DNA from: Sparassis latifolia
Lineage: Eukaryota; Basidiomycota; Agaricomycetes; Polyporales; Sparassidaceae
Length of the DNA: 64,000 bases
Direction: 5' to 3'
NCBI GenBank assembly: GCA_018466975.1
Contig: CM031562.1
Span: 2,294,001-2,358,000, forward strand
In this document: positions 1-12,400 of the stretch, one piece after another
How positions within the stretch are numbered: position 1 is the stretch's first letter
How the letters are laid out: the number at the start of each line of letters is the position of its first letter
Notes under the pieces: generated by a model
Database searches by the model: none
Told to the model about the DNA's origin: nothing
What the model saw: the letters and a program-made list of their open reading frames with translations, nothing else
Program-made: the position numbers and the translations under genes

Positions 1-1032
1 GACGACTGCGACCTTCCTGTGTGCACGGTCAGCTTACCTAGAGAGGAGCGAACGCGAACGACTAAATCGCTCACCAGCCGTTCGGACATGCAAGGAGTCA
101 ACTGCCTTGGTGAAAGGGAGGAGGAGCAGTCTTATAGCGTAGCGTCATCGATCATACAATTTGATGCAAAGTGAGAGTTATTTCTAGCGGCCGGAACCTC
201 AAGGATGCCATCGAATCACACGGCTACACCTTCAAAGGAAGACGTTTCTCGCTGCATAACGTGTCGATACCTACTGCAGGCTCAGATCCCAGCCATACCT
301 GGACTTGGAGCCTCTGGATTTGTATTTAACGCGCTGGTAGTAATTATTAGCAATTCTCAAAGCTTTGAAGTTGCATACTGATATCCGATTCGTAGATTCT
401 GGTGTCCTTCCAACGCGGCTGCTGCTTCAAGCAGCAATGTCGATAAAAAGACGTCCTGCACGGAAGACGCATTTAGAGTCCCACCTGTACATCATATGTA
501 GACCACCTGCAGATTTTCACGCGAGCATCGGTCACGCGGGGGCTCAAGCGCTCACTATGTAAGTTACTACGAGCAGAGCACGGTATTCACATCAACCCTC
601 GGTATGGCGCTCAAAGGCACAGTCAAGGGGATTTGATAGTGATGCAAGTCATAGCAGTAATAAATCGATGGGGCCACGGTCTGCTCGTGTACCCGTTTAA
701 TCCAAGTCCATTTTGACAATAAAGGACTGAACCGCCATCAGCCTGGATCACAGCAACGGCACCATGTAAGCGCAATGCAGCGCGACTCTTGCCTCCTGTA
801 TACGCGGCAGATCATGGTGGTCAAGTATCTGATGCTGAGATATTTATCGTATGATGCGGCCAATTGAGTGGTGGCGCGGCCGGCGGCCTGCCGATATGGG
901 CACGGGACCGTGTTTGGGCCTTTACACCAGGCTTTACACGGTGGTGGCCCCCCGTACGTACTCGCTGAAGTAGAAAAGTCCTTGCTTTGTCGCAGTCACT
1001 CCCCCTTACATAAGATTGACTTTGGAACGCCG
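1..1032. other. No gene recognised (left edge)
   Basis: Short open frames occur on both strands, but none shows a recognisable domain, a consistent set of splice sites or compositional bias. The stretch is read as the upstream region of the HAUS6-like gene that starts at 1033. A gene running in from the left edge cannot be excluded. Confidence 0.5.
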
Positions 1033-3536
1033 ATGCCACCATCCAACTCGAAGAGTACGATTACCGCTCTCCCAGTTGCTCTCCCGCACAGCTTGCTTGT
1101 CCTCGTGCACCTGCACCTCCTGGACTATCCACTTAAGCAAGCGGCACAATATGACGAACGCCTCTTTAACTCCAAGACCAATGGGATCCGTGAACGAACT
1201 AAGGCCATGGAGGACATTTGCTACTTCCTACTAGGTCGCATAGAAGGTCGAGATCGCGCAAAGGCAGTAAGTCTCTTGCTTTGCTAGGTTCGTCTCGGAA
1301 TGGATGCGTATCTTCTGTTACAGATCCTCCCGATGTACCCGTGTCTGCAGCCATCAGATACCACCGCATTCCGCGTCTCGCTCACAAAATATCTAGAATC
1401 ACTGCGGCACGGCATCGTCCATACGAATCACAAAGTTTCGAACTCGGATAACAAGGGGAAGATGCGAGATAGCACAGACACAGCAGGTGCTTGGTGGTGG
1501 AAGGACGTGGTGGTGCGCAAGTCCTTGCTTGAAGAATGTGCGGGAGAAAGGTCAGTGGTGCAGCACGAGAAATTCAGTTTCATCAATTAATTTTTCGTTG
1601 CATTCCGTAGGTTCGAACGACTATTGTTAGCGCTGTCAACACATGCTCTCTTCAAAAAATTGTCCGCCTCTCCAGCGTTATCGGCTGAACCAGGACAGGT
1701 GTGTCATAACTCATGGTCCCTTCCTACGCCGCTAATGGTCTCCAGGAAGAGCTAACCGCACTTACAAGCACCTACGGTGCGCTCTTGGCACAGTCCCGCT
1801 CTTCGCGCCCCGTGTGGGAGCGTACAGCCTCTGGGCTCACACGACGACATGCCGACTTGCAGCTCCTGCGTGTGCGCCCATTTTGCAGCTATTAATTTCT
1901 GGGCTTGCCTCATGTGCATAGATAACCTAGGAACGCCTTTCCGACCCCGACGCCAGCGCGCGGCGGTCCACCAAGTACAATGCATTGACTACAGACAGGC
2001 TCCTGGCACTTCGTGACTCTGCTCGGTCGGATCTGCTGCGCAAGAGCTGGAGGCATGCGGAAGGCTTGATTGCCTTGGATTTTCTGATCGACCTGGCTGG
2101 CCTGCAGGGTTCGCAGGGAGCCTCGAAGCATGATGGGGAAAATTCATCCGGATTGTCAATCGTTGCGGTGGATGTACTCGATACGAAGGTGTACATCGTG
2201 TTTTCTTTCGTCTGCGAAATTCATTAGAGCTCACAAGTAGCAGGCAGCTGTAGCCCTCCCGATCCCGCCACTCCCCATCGCCGCAGCGCACCATCCCGCA
2301 CACTTGCACACGCTCCTGGAGCCCGTCTTTTCTTCGTCAACCCCTACTGCACCCATGAACCCCGTCAGCGCACCCGCCGGGCCGAAGAAACCGATCCCGT
2401 TCGGTGTCTCCGAGCGCATAGACGCTGCCGCGCGGATGGAAGAGGCACTGCAACGCGCCCTGGCCAGCGCAGAGGCGGTCCGGCAGCAGCTGCAGAAACG
2501 CATCCAAGGTGGCAAGGCCATTCCTGCCTCTAACAAGGGCGTGCTCAACCTTGATCTGCGATCGTGGGCAGCACCAAATCCGCGCACGCTTGACTTCCAC
2601 GTACGTCTCCGCCTACATTCCTCTGGCAATGCACTCAGTCGAGGCCACGCAGACGGCACCGACGCCGGCGCTTTTGGCAACCTTCTCCCTGCCGTCGGTT
2701 CCGCCAGAACCTGTGCTGGAGGAGCAGATCGCACACATCCGTACAGTGCTCCTGCCTGCTTATCCTCGGGTATCTACCCAGCCCGTGCTCTGCGGCGACC
2801 CTCCACCTGTTCCTATGCCTGCTAGCCGCCTACGGCAGCCTGCACAGATTGGAGGAGAGGCCAAGGCACTTGGGCGGGGCGCCGCTGGCATGAGCGTGAA
2901 CAGCGGACCAGCGCGCGCGACGAGCACGCATCTCCGATTTGCCCAGAAAGACGCTGCGGCGTCTACCCAGCGGAGCGTGCACCCCCGGGTGGCGTCGAGA
3001 CGTGTGTCCCGCCGGGTACGCCGCTCGCTCGCGGGGCGGGATGAGGAGGTCGACAAGGTGGGTCACCATTGACTGCACGCTTTCTCCCCTCCGATGCTCA
3101 CCTTAGTACGCTTGCAGGTCGTCGAGGCCGTGCGGGGCGAGTCTGCTTCGTTCGAGGTTGCCGAAGCGACGCCTGCGCGTATGTGGGCAGGACGGCTGGC
3201 GTCCCGCTGTCAGCGGTGAAGTCTGTGCCTCGTCCGTCATATGACATGGAGAGACACGAGCGCGCGATTAATGTTCCCCTTCCGAGGCTGCGGCTCAGCG
3301 GTGCAGATGAGGATGCGCACTCGGAGGACGATATCCCGAGGCATCGATCGTCGGAAGGCGGAAAAGCCTGGACGAACAACAACTGGCCTGATGTAAAACC
3401 GGAGGAAGAGGAGTATTATGAGGGTCAGAGCATTACTCTGAAAGAGATCTTGCTCAAAGCCGGGAGCGATGCAGCGCAATTCGACCTTCTTGGTGATTCC
3501 GAGGACGATTTGGACGAAGATTTCGAATGGGAATAA
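1033..3536 (+). CDS. HAUS augmin-like complex subunit 6 homolog
   Basis: This is a predicted augmin subunit; in other eukaryotes augmin recruits gamma-tubulin to spindle microtubules so that new microtubules branch from old ones. Nine exons close in phase to 699 residues: 1033-1266, 1324-1550, 1611-1698, 1746-1871, 1931-2188, 2241-2604, 2639-3057, 3118-3178 and 3214-3536. The first three exons resemble the HAUS6 N-terminal domain: a hydrophobic leucine-rich helix, then a F-N-S-K-T-N motif and WWWKDVVV. Exons 4 to 6 look helical and charged, and the middle is Pro/Ala-rich. The C-terminus is strongly acidic and carries a short conserved-looking TLKEILLKAG...FDLLG motif. The start is the ATG at 1033, since the longer open frame upstream has no similarity. 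Identification rests on the N-terminal and C-terminal signatures, which I recognise with moderate confidence. Confidence 0.6.
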
Positions 3537-3814
3537 ATAACACCACACGGGTAGTACTCACTCTGTCTCAGAAGGAGGCTTGGTCCTGCTCTCTCACTTG
3601 CAGTACACACGGTGACCGGTCCAGCATAAAACAAGAAGATACATCGTCCGAAATGATAATCGCACGCATAGAACGCATAGAATCGCATGGCATACATAAC
3701 TCATGTATTTTGCGCGTCGTGGAGCAAAACATGCTGGTCGAGAGTGTGCAAAGAGGCAAGTGAGAGGACATATACGGATGCAGTTGCGAGTAGATGCGGA
3801 AACTGGTGGTACAA

Positions 3815-4630
3815 TCATGCCTCAGCCTGCTTTGCCTTAGACCGCTTCACTGCAGACGTGTTCTCCCTGCGACCCAGTCAGCTTTCGCGTATTACGCGAG
3901 AAGGACGGAGATGGGGGAACGCACCTGAAGCCGTTCTTGAATCGCCTCGAGACAGTCTTGAGGTAGCGCATTCGGCCCGTCCCAGTCGTCTTTCGACGCT
4001 TCGCCTTCTGGCCCCACTCGTACGACCGCAGCTTTGCGCGGGGGTAGCCGCACTGTGCGCACTCTGGAAAGAAACATGAGCGGGCGATGATCATTGCGCA
4101 GATGTGAAGACAGACGAGGGCGCGTGGACGAGATGGTGCAGAGAGGGGAGGAGGGGATGAAAGGCTGCGTGGTGGGTGGCGGGCCACGACGGATACGCAC
4201 CCTTGTGTTGCTTGTGGAATGCGCGGTTGCCACACCGCCGGCAGAGCGTGTGGGACTTGGTGTGCCGCTTACTGCGAGATGCGAGGCCGGCGGGTGAGCA
4301 CTGCAGCAGAGCACAAAAGATAGAGCGACACGCACCCGAAGGATGTGGTACCTATGCCCCGCCGAGAGCCCTGTCAGTGACGCTGCGCGGAATCAATGCG
4401 GACACGCCGCACGCACCTTTGGTCTATGAAGGAGAAGAGATGGAAAGTCAGCATTCAACCTCGCGAGGATCGTCGACGGAAGTAGGGGACAGTCAAAGTT
4501 TGCGTACATCCAAGCAGGGCACGACCCATCCAGCCGCGAAGTGCATCAAATTGGCCCGTTCGACCGCAGAATCGCGACCTGCTGGCCTGACTGTCCCTTA
4601 CATTGATATGAACGGACGTGGACTCACCAT
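3815..4630 (-). CDS. RPL37: 60S ribosomal protein eL37 (RPL37)
   Basis: This is a structural protein of the large ribosomal subunit. Six exons on the minus strand close in phase to 95 residues: 4628-4630, 4417-4423, 4336-4351, 4201-4271, 3925-4063 and 3815-3866. The protein begins MTKGTTSFGKRHTK and carries the eL37 zinc-binding pattern C-x2-C-x14-C-x2-C ([11 protein letters not shown] through ECAQCGYP). The family block [19 protein letters not shown] follows. Length and sequence match the family closely. The start codon sits alone in a 3-nt coding exon followed by a perfect GTGAGT donor and a 204-nt intron; the next two exons are only 7 and 16 nt. The gene is divergent from the amino acid permease at 5582. 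Confidence 0.95.
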
Positions 4631-5581
4631 CTTGCCTTGAGGATTTTGAGGATACCGCTGGGTGTTACAGTTTTCGACACTGGCGAGTCCTCCTCGGCCT
4701 GTGGGAATTTGCCACGTGCGTTCCGGCGCTCCGCTCACGCGACTCCCGGGCGTCTATGGCCAGAATGTCTCTGGATCGATCTCTCAGACTGAAATTTGCA
4801 CGCCGAAGACAATCCTACCAACTGTATGGCGGTTGACAATATTAGCGATGCTGTATGTCTACCGAGCGGTGCATTACAGTTTTCTTTTTTCTTCGTCCTA
4901 GGTTTCACAGGAGGCGGAGATGAGACTCCTGCCATGACTGGCGTCATTCTGTCGACGCATCCAATTCAAATCCTGCGGAGCCAGTGCATGTGTTAGTTTT
5001 GGTTGAAGGAATTTTCAGGGATCACAGGGTACCAGCTGCAAGACTTGGCATCCAGCATTTCTTGGACTCATCCTCCGCGCTCTCCGATTGCAGTGCAGAC
5101 AAGGTGAAGAAGGGCAGGCGTGTGACCATTCGAAATATTAATCTGTCGATGTCATCTCTTCATTCAATCAAATCCGCCACAGCAAGTACTTACACTATCC
5201 ATCCATCACCGCATCTCAATTCCTAGTGGCGGCGCGGCTGGATGCTGTCAATGGGGTCCATGTACCGCCTCCATATCCTGATGTGGATGATTCTCCTGAT
5301 ATAGGATCCCGAGTACTTTCACAGCTTGTATAGACGCCACAAACACTGTTGGAAATTTCGTCTTCGTACCGCGCCGAAGAATCGGTGACAGCGAAGGCCC
5401 AGCCGGGCTGCGCCAACTTGATGTAGCGGGCTCAGCGCCCCAGCTGAGGTCACCGTCCCTTTAGCGTGATCTCCATCCCCACACCGGGATCAACGCAGTA
5501 TAAGTCCACGCGATCCCGGAGCTTCTCGAACCACTCGTCCATCTTTTCTTCTCTCACCGTCCCGACTCCTGCATCTGCACG
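4631..5581. other. Divergent intergenic region between RPL37 and the permease
   Basis: No supported gene lies here. The stretch should contain the promoters of two divergently transcribed genes, RPL37 to the left and the amino acid permease to the right. No regulatory motif stands out by eye. The last 100 bases before 5582 are pyrimidine-rich, as is common upstream of fungal start codons. Confidence 0.5.
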
Positions 5582-8132
5582 ATGAGCAAGCTGGACGAGA
5601 AAAGTTTTGCAGGCCCCGTCGATCCTATACAGGTGGATGCTGCGAGCTCTGATCTGGAGTCCAGCGAAGGACCTGCGCCTTTGAACGGCGGGTTGAAGCG
5701 GCAGCTGAAGAACAGGCATGTCGCCATGATCAGGTCTGTTTACTTCCAGCCCCCCCATTTCACTTATACAGGCAGCTAAGATGAGCCGAAAAACAGTATA
5801 GGCGGTACGAGATGAGATCCACGTACTCCACTGCGCTGGGTTTCACGTCTTGTTGCAGGTGTAATTGGAACTGGGTTATTCTTGGGGACCGCAAATGCGC
5901 TGGTGGCTGGCGGACCGGTTGGTCTGCTGCTAGGTTACGCTACAGTCGGAACCATCTGCTACAGTGTCATGGTGAGTCGCCTTCTGTAACGTGCTTGGGT
6001 CGCGTCGATTAGATCTCGATGCCAGATCTCCCTGGGTGAAATGGTTGCATACCTGCCATTACCTGGTGGACATATCAAGTTGGCAGAACGTTTTGTCGAT
6101 CCTGCGTTCTCTTTCGCGATGGTGCGTCGCGCTGTCTGCCTACCGCCACTATGGTTCATTGATCCCCGCCAAATCTAGGGTTGGAACTACTGTGTGTGAA
6201 TTTGTGTTGCTCTCGCTCGAAGTGCTGAAAGATGCTTGCCGCAGGGTACAACTGGACAATCCTGCTTCCGGCCGAGCTGAGCGCTGCGGCGATCCTCATT
6301 AACTACTGGAACCACTCCATCAACAACGCTGCGTGGATCACCATATGTCTCGTCGTCGTCGTCACGATCAACCTGTTTGGTGCAGGTGAGCTTTCCTCTT
6401 CCCTCGTCACTCCGCACACAGTCTCACCGTGCTCGCGCAGGTGCATACGGAGAATGCGAATTTATCTTCGCGTGCGCGCCACCTCTTCATCTCTGAAGTC
6501 TTACGTTCGCTGAATGCGTGCGCACGCAGGTCGATCAAGGTAATCACGATCACGGGACTTATCATCCTAGGCATTGTCCTCGACCTGGGCGGCGGCCCGA
6601 ACCACGACCGTATTGGGTTCCGCTACTGGAAACATCCAGGCCCGTTCGTGCAATACGACCACATCCCCGGCGCCAAGGGACGCTTCCTCGGATGGTGGGC
6701 CGTCATGACCCAAGCCGCATTTTCGTACATCGGCACTGAAATCGTCGCGGTACGCTACTTGTGCATATCCCTTGAGAACGCGGAGCGACCTCTCCTGGGT
6801 ATTGGTGCATGACATTGATGCTACGTGCCCGTGCTGCAGATTGCCGCTGGTGAGGCAAAGAACCCGAGGCGGAATCTCCCCAAGGCGATACGCAGGGTGT
6901 ACATCCGTATTTTGCTTTTCTACATCGGTGGCGTCATCGTGATCGGCCTCCTGGTGCCGTCGACAAACAAGAACCTCATCCTAGGGACGGGGAACGCCGC
7001 CCAGTCGCCGTTCGTCATCGCTATCGAGACGGCGGGGATCAAGGCACTTCCCTCGGTCCGTGTTCTTTTGTGTAATCCGTCCGTCGTGCGTGCTGACATC
7101 CTGCAGATCATCAATGCCTGCCTCCTGACCTCAGCATGGTCTGCAGCGTCGAGCGACTTGTACACAAGTTCTCGAGCGCTGTGTACGTTCTCTTCTGCGT
7201 TTCCTGTTACTGCTCAGCGATTGAGTGTATTTTTGTTCTTAGATGGACTTGCGCTGGCAGGGAATGCACCGAAGATCTTCGCCAAGACCTCGCGCAACGG
7301 CCTGCCTTACGTCGCGCTTATTACCAACGCGCTGTTCGCGTCCCTTGCGTATATGGGCATCAACAGCGGCTCAGGTATGTGTGTCTGCGGTGCAGGTAGA
7401 TGTACTCTAACTTGGCTATGTAGGCAAGGTCTTCAACTGGTTCTCGGCCAGTGAGTTCCATGATTTTGCGCCCTGGCATGAATACTGACGTTTTGCTCTC
7501 AGTGACGTGTAGGTTTTCTGCTCCGCTCCTCTTGTCGCAACGGGAGACACTGACTTGGGCGATGCAGCCATCGCGGGCCTGATGACATGGTTCGGCATCT
7601 GCGTGACGTACCTCCGCTTCTACAAGGGCTTCCGGATGCAAGGGTTCGATCGCAGCACTCTCCCGTACGCGTCGCGCATGCAACCATATGCGGCCTGGTG
7701 GGGCGTGATCTCCTGCATCGTCATCTGCTTTGTGCGCGCACTTCTTTTTTTGGTGTCTCCGGGAGGTGCTGACGCACTGTGCAGTTCAGCGGGTGGGCGG
7801 TGTTCCTGAAGGGCAAGTGGGTAACGGCGACGTTCGTGACGAACTACCTCCCGTTTGCGCTCTTCCCTATACTATACATCGGCGCGAAGTTCTGGCGGCG
7901 CGCGCCCATCGTGCGCCCGGAGGACATGGACTTCATCTCCGGCCTGAAGGAGATCGAAGCGGACTGGTGCGTCTTCGCTTTCCCCTTTAACGCGTTCTTG
8001 CGCCCGCGTGCAGTGCTGATGCGTGTTTGCAGCTACGACGAGCCCCCACCGAGGAACTGGGTAGAGCGCTTTTGGTCATGGTTGGTGAGTGCGCTCTCTG
8101 CGATTTGTTTAGGGTGTGTGGATCGGGGCTGA
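5582..8132 (+). CDS. Amino acid permease (YAT/APC family)
   Basis: This is a predicted proton-coupled plasma-membrane importer of amino acids. Sixteen exons close in phase to 558 residues: 5582-5733, 5797-5804, 5859-5971, 6026-6121, 6179-6191, 6245-6385, 6441-6471, 6530-6749, 6840-7055, 7107-7182, 7243-7374, 7424-7450, 7503-7508, 7568-7731, 7785-7966 and 8033-8132. Family marks are the first-helix signature GGVIGTGLFLGTANAL, SLGEMVAYLPLPGGH, WNYWYNW, FSYIGTEIVA followed by AGEAKNPRRNLPKAI, and the SGLKEIEAD C-terminal tail. About twelve hydrophobic segments are visible and the length is typical of the family. Three exons are only 8, 13 and 6 nt long, yet each is needed to restore conserved residues. 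The last exon may contain a further short intron, so the final 30 residues are less certain. Confidence 0.92.
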
Positions 8133-9451
8133 CTGCCCTCGTTCGCGGAACCAAGATGTGACCGGCCGACAGCGAGGCGCACCCGCAATTGGTGCCCGGG
8201 TCCGAGAGCGCGGTACCCTCCTCGAGTCGCTGTTGTACTTATCAGATTCGAAGCCACAATCTTATCCGCAGTCGTTTCTCGGCTTAATTCCAATCTGCCG
8301 CCTTGACGCGATGGGGTCCCTCATCCGTCGTCAGAGTGGTGCGGTGTTGCTGCTCGCGTGTAACGGTGTGCGAGTGGTGTGAGGTGGTGTGCGGCCTTAC
8401 TCGGACGCTCGTGCACTCGCAAGACACTCACAGTGGGTGGCGAGGATTGCGCTTGCAAACCCTATGTGTACGGACCGGGGAGCAGATACGTTAGTGCGTG
8501 CGTATCGTTCGCGGTACCAGTGCCTCGCGTCCGCCGTGGCCAATGGCCGTCTGCCCCGTCGTCTTAAGCTTGCTGCCGCCGCCGGTGTCGCCGACTTATC
8601 TGAGCGTATCTCTGAACGCATGATCAGTGGGGAAGTATCTGATATGATCCTTGTGATCCCATGGTATGGAAGCTCGGGCGGTGCATCTTATCAGACCTGT
8701 GCAGATCAGCCGCGTAATGCGGCGCAACTTCGAGGTCGAGGTTGCGTATGTATATGGAGAAGGTGGTAGGCGTCGAGGCGTGCAGGAGACCCGGTGTTTA
8801 TGAGGACGATACGGAGAGGGGGTTGGTTCGGTGTCTCTGAGGGGGGCACGCGTGAGGATCAGGTGGATGAGAGTCGCGGTGATGCGCGATTTTGGGGGTG
8901 TAGACCTAGGGCTGACGAAGGTTGTGCAAGAGGCCTGGGCCTCTGGGACGGAAAGGACCCGCAAAGGGATAAGATCTGAATTGATGTGATCGAGCAGAGA
9001 ACGTACAGCAGTGGTCGGCCGGCGCAAGATAATAAATTGATGAAGCACGGGTTCAACACAAACATGACGCAAAAAGTCGCGCGCGCCGATTCTGACAGCG
9101 CGGGAGAGGAAGAGAAACTGACGAACAAGCGGTGTGTAAATTTCCTGGAAGAGCTGAACGGAGAAGAGGGCAAGTGCTGAGCAGCGAGAGAGCGTTGATT
9201 AGATAATGACGCTGATTACGGCGCTTATCGTAATGGAGCTGCCCCGATTGGTCCACAGCCATCGCGTTATCTAGGTCTTTATCTTCAACTTTGTCTCCTC
9301 CTAACTTGTTCCCCTCCATCATCGTCCTTTATACGTCCCGGATATCTCCCAGTCCTTTCAGTCCTCGTCCTCGAAGCTCGCACCGTTCCCCACAGCATCG
9401 CTCGTATAATATCTCCTAATCACGTCTCTAACGCCCGCAAAATCCACCAGC
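8133..9451. other. Intergenic region upstream of the GATA factor gene
   Basis: No supported gene lies here. Open frames on both strands between 8.2 and 9.1 kb lack recognisable domains and overlap each other. From about 9280 to 9451 the plus strand becomes C/T-rich, which fits a 5' leader for the GATA-factor gene. GATA core sites in the proximal part are listed separately. Confidence 0.55.
9199..9290. promoter_or_regulatory. Cluster of WGATAR sites upstream of the GATA repressor gene
   Basis: Three consensus WGATAR hexamers lie within 90 bp: AGATAA at 9202-9207 on the plus strand, and TTATCT (AGATAA on the minus strand) at 9268-9273 and 9279-9284. They lie 170-250 bp before the start codon of a gene that encodes a GATA-binding protein. 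Fungal iron-regulatory GATA repressors prefer extended sites such as ATCWGATAA, and none of these three matches the extension fully. Autoregulation is therefore an inference. Confidence 0.35.
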
Positions 9452-12400
9452 ATGTCTCCAGCGGTCGTGCTTGATTCCCCAGCCATGAACATGCACCTCG
9501 CGTCCCTCTCCAGGATGCAGTTCAACGGTCACATCCACACGCCACCCGCATCGGATCACTCCAGACATGACCAGTCACCTACCTCCCCGACGTCCCCCAG
9601 TTCGCCGTCTCTCCAAGCGCAGCAACCCCGGAACGGCTCCGCGCCCTATCCCATTGATCCTGCTCTGAGGGAGCGCAACGCGGACAATATCGATCCCGCA
9701 CTCACGCAGAATACTTTTATTCCGAGTACCTCTCCGAGCTCTAACTCTTCTCCGCCGCTGTCCTGCGCAAACTGTGGTACCTCCTCCACCCCATTGTGGC
9801 GCAGAGATGGTGACGGCAAGTCCATCTGCAACGCCTGCGGTAAGTCACTCATCTGCCTTTTGTTTATCTGCCTTCTTGCGCGTTACGATTTCCGGGCCGC
9901 CGAGTTCTCCCTTTAGCCACGTGTAATACGCGTTTGAAGCGGCGATGCTCCTCAGAGGCTATCATATCGATTCCTCACCGCTAGCGCGTGTATATGGTCA
10001 GATTCGATGGCCCCTGCATGCACGGCGATGGGCATGTTGACGCATTGCTATCGTCCTTCCTGCTATCACCCCTTCGACATGCTTGCTGACGCCTTTGCTC
10101 CTCCATCCATCACTCCTCCTACCACCCTCCCGCGAATGATTGATGTGCCTGCACATATCGTCGTGGCCATCCCCCGTCCTTGATAATATCGCCGCTCCGA
10201 TGGCAATGCACAGGTCTCTACTACAAGTCTCGCCGCATGGCTCGCCCCTCCACTCTCGGACGCACGTCCACCGCTCCTTCCGCGACGCATCCCAACGCCA
10301 ACCCGGTCACCGCGAGCTCTCCTGTCTCCAAACCTGCTTACGCTCAGAACGGCAACCGCCAGATGTCCGCATCGCCCCCGCCTATGCTTACTCCGGCAGC
10401 GTCACCTCCCTCGGCATCTCAGAACCAGAGCCAAAACGCTCCCCCTGGTGCTGAGCAAAAAGCAGCGGGACAAGCTCAGAAGGGACATCTTCCGGGTACG
10501 TGCCCCGGAGATGGGCGATGCGACGGTACCGGAGGTACGTCTGCGTGCTCAGGCTGCCCAACCTACAACAACGCACTTTCAGCGCGCGTAGAGGTCGAGA
10601 CGACAAATGGTCAAGCTCCGGCGCCCGCGTCGCCAGTTGTGGCTTCCGCGGGGCCAACTGCGCCCCCACAGATCAGCGAAGGAGAGCAGCCCCCGGCGGA
10701 GGGATCGCCGGTCATCTCTCAGGCGGGCAACAGCCGCTCACGGATGCGGAGCACGGTAGGGGCGTTGAGTTGCGCCAACTGTGGAACAAGCACGACCCCG
10801 CTATGGAGACGTGACGACGTCGGGAACAACATCTGCAACGCATGCGGTATGTCGTTGTTGTCTCGCTTTCCCCTCCCCTCCTTCCATTCGCCGTTGTACG
10901 TACCTGCGGGGCTTTTGGAAAACCTCCGTTCTCCGATGGCGAGACGCGCCCATTCTTGTCAGCATTCCTGAAGGAGCGACAACCTTTAGGGTATTGGATG
11001 CACGTGGCCGTCGTTTGTACTTCTCACGTTTTATCGGCCGTGACGCCACGAGGCGCAATCGTCGTTCGCATCTTATCAGATATATGATTGATGCGTTCGG
11101 CGGTAGCTGCCATTGGTTTGGAATTGCGAAGACGCGGAGGTAATGCTGGCCGCGGCGATTCTTGGATACAGTGAATGAGTTCGTACGGAAGTTTGCCGTA
11201 GCCGGTGTGGGACGTTCTGCGGTCGATGAATTGTTGAGAAGCCCCAACATTTCCAGTGCATTCGCTTCTGATCACCCGTTTTGTCGCTTCTCGTGTCCAT
11301 TTCCTTCATTTAACTGACCACCCCTCCTTCCTCTTCTCTTCCCCTGTTCATAGGACTGTATTTCAAGCTGCACGGCACTCACCGGCCGAATTCGATGAAA
11401 AAGACGGTCATCAAGCGGCGCAAGCGCGTCCCGGCAGCCTCCGGGCCCCCTGGTTCACCCACGCAGCAAGATCGCATGACCGACCAGGCGGCAGCGGAGG
11501 TCCTGGCGAGCGTTGGCCGTGGGCACAGCGGTACTAGTGTGGGGGCAGGCGGAACCTTGGAGGAGAGCGAGGAGGAGCCTCCTCGGCGCAAGCGCGCGCG
11601 TAAGAGTCGTGGGAAGGAGGTGAGAGAGGACGGGATGGAGGTGGACGACGACGAGGGGGACGAGGAAGACTCTAGCAAGACGGCAGTCCCGAAGAGGGGG
11701 CGTCGCAGTACGGGCGCTCGCGCTAATCAGCGCCGTACCGACTCGCGTGGTGGTGCGTCTACAGGGATGGGTTGGCAGATGGACACTGGTCCGTCTTCCC
11801 CCGAGCACGTCCGCTCCGCGTCCAACCCCCGTGCGCAGGAGCTGGACCGTTATGGCGCGGGCGCACCGCGCGGCAACCCGTTCTCGCCCAATCCACATGG
11901 CGGCTTCGACCTCCCCCCTCTGAACGCCGCACTCGGGAACGGCGAGATGCAGGTGCAGATGCCGATGGGGATGTCGCTTGGGATGGGCATGCCCGGCGCG
12001 CACTATGGCGGCCCTCCCGGTTACGCGCGCTCTGGCTCGCAGGGCGCGGGCGGGCCTAGCAGGACACATTCCCCCCTCGCGGGCCCGGGCATGGGCGCGC
12101 CAGGCGGGGGGTACGTCCTCCCTCCCCCTCACAGCCTCGCGCATGGGCACCATGTGCTGAACCACGGGCACCACGCGCCGCTCCCTCCCCCACCGGGATT
12201 CTACAATCCGGCAAACCCGCAGGTGCCGTCGGTGGGCGAGCTGGAGCGGCATTACTTCGAGTTGCAGGAGCAGCGGCGGAAGTACCAGGAGATGATGGAG
12301 CGGACGGATTATATGATGGCGGGTGTGAAGCGCGGGCTGGAGGATATGCGCGGGGCGGCGGCAGTCGCGGTGGCGGCGGCGGGGGGTCAGCAGCAGGGCC

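Noticed and set aside
8596..9072. 158-codon minus-strand frame upstream of the GATA gene
   Set aside because: No domain, no splice partners, and overlapping open frames exist on the other strand.
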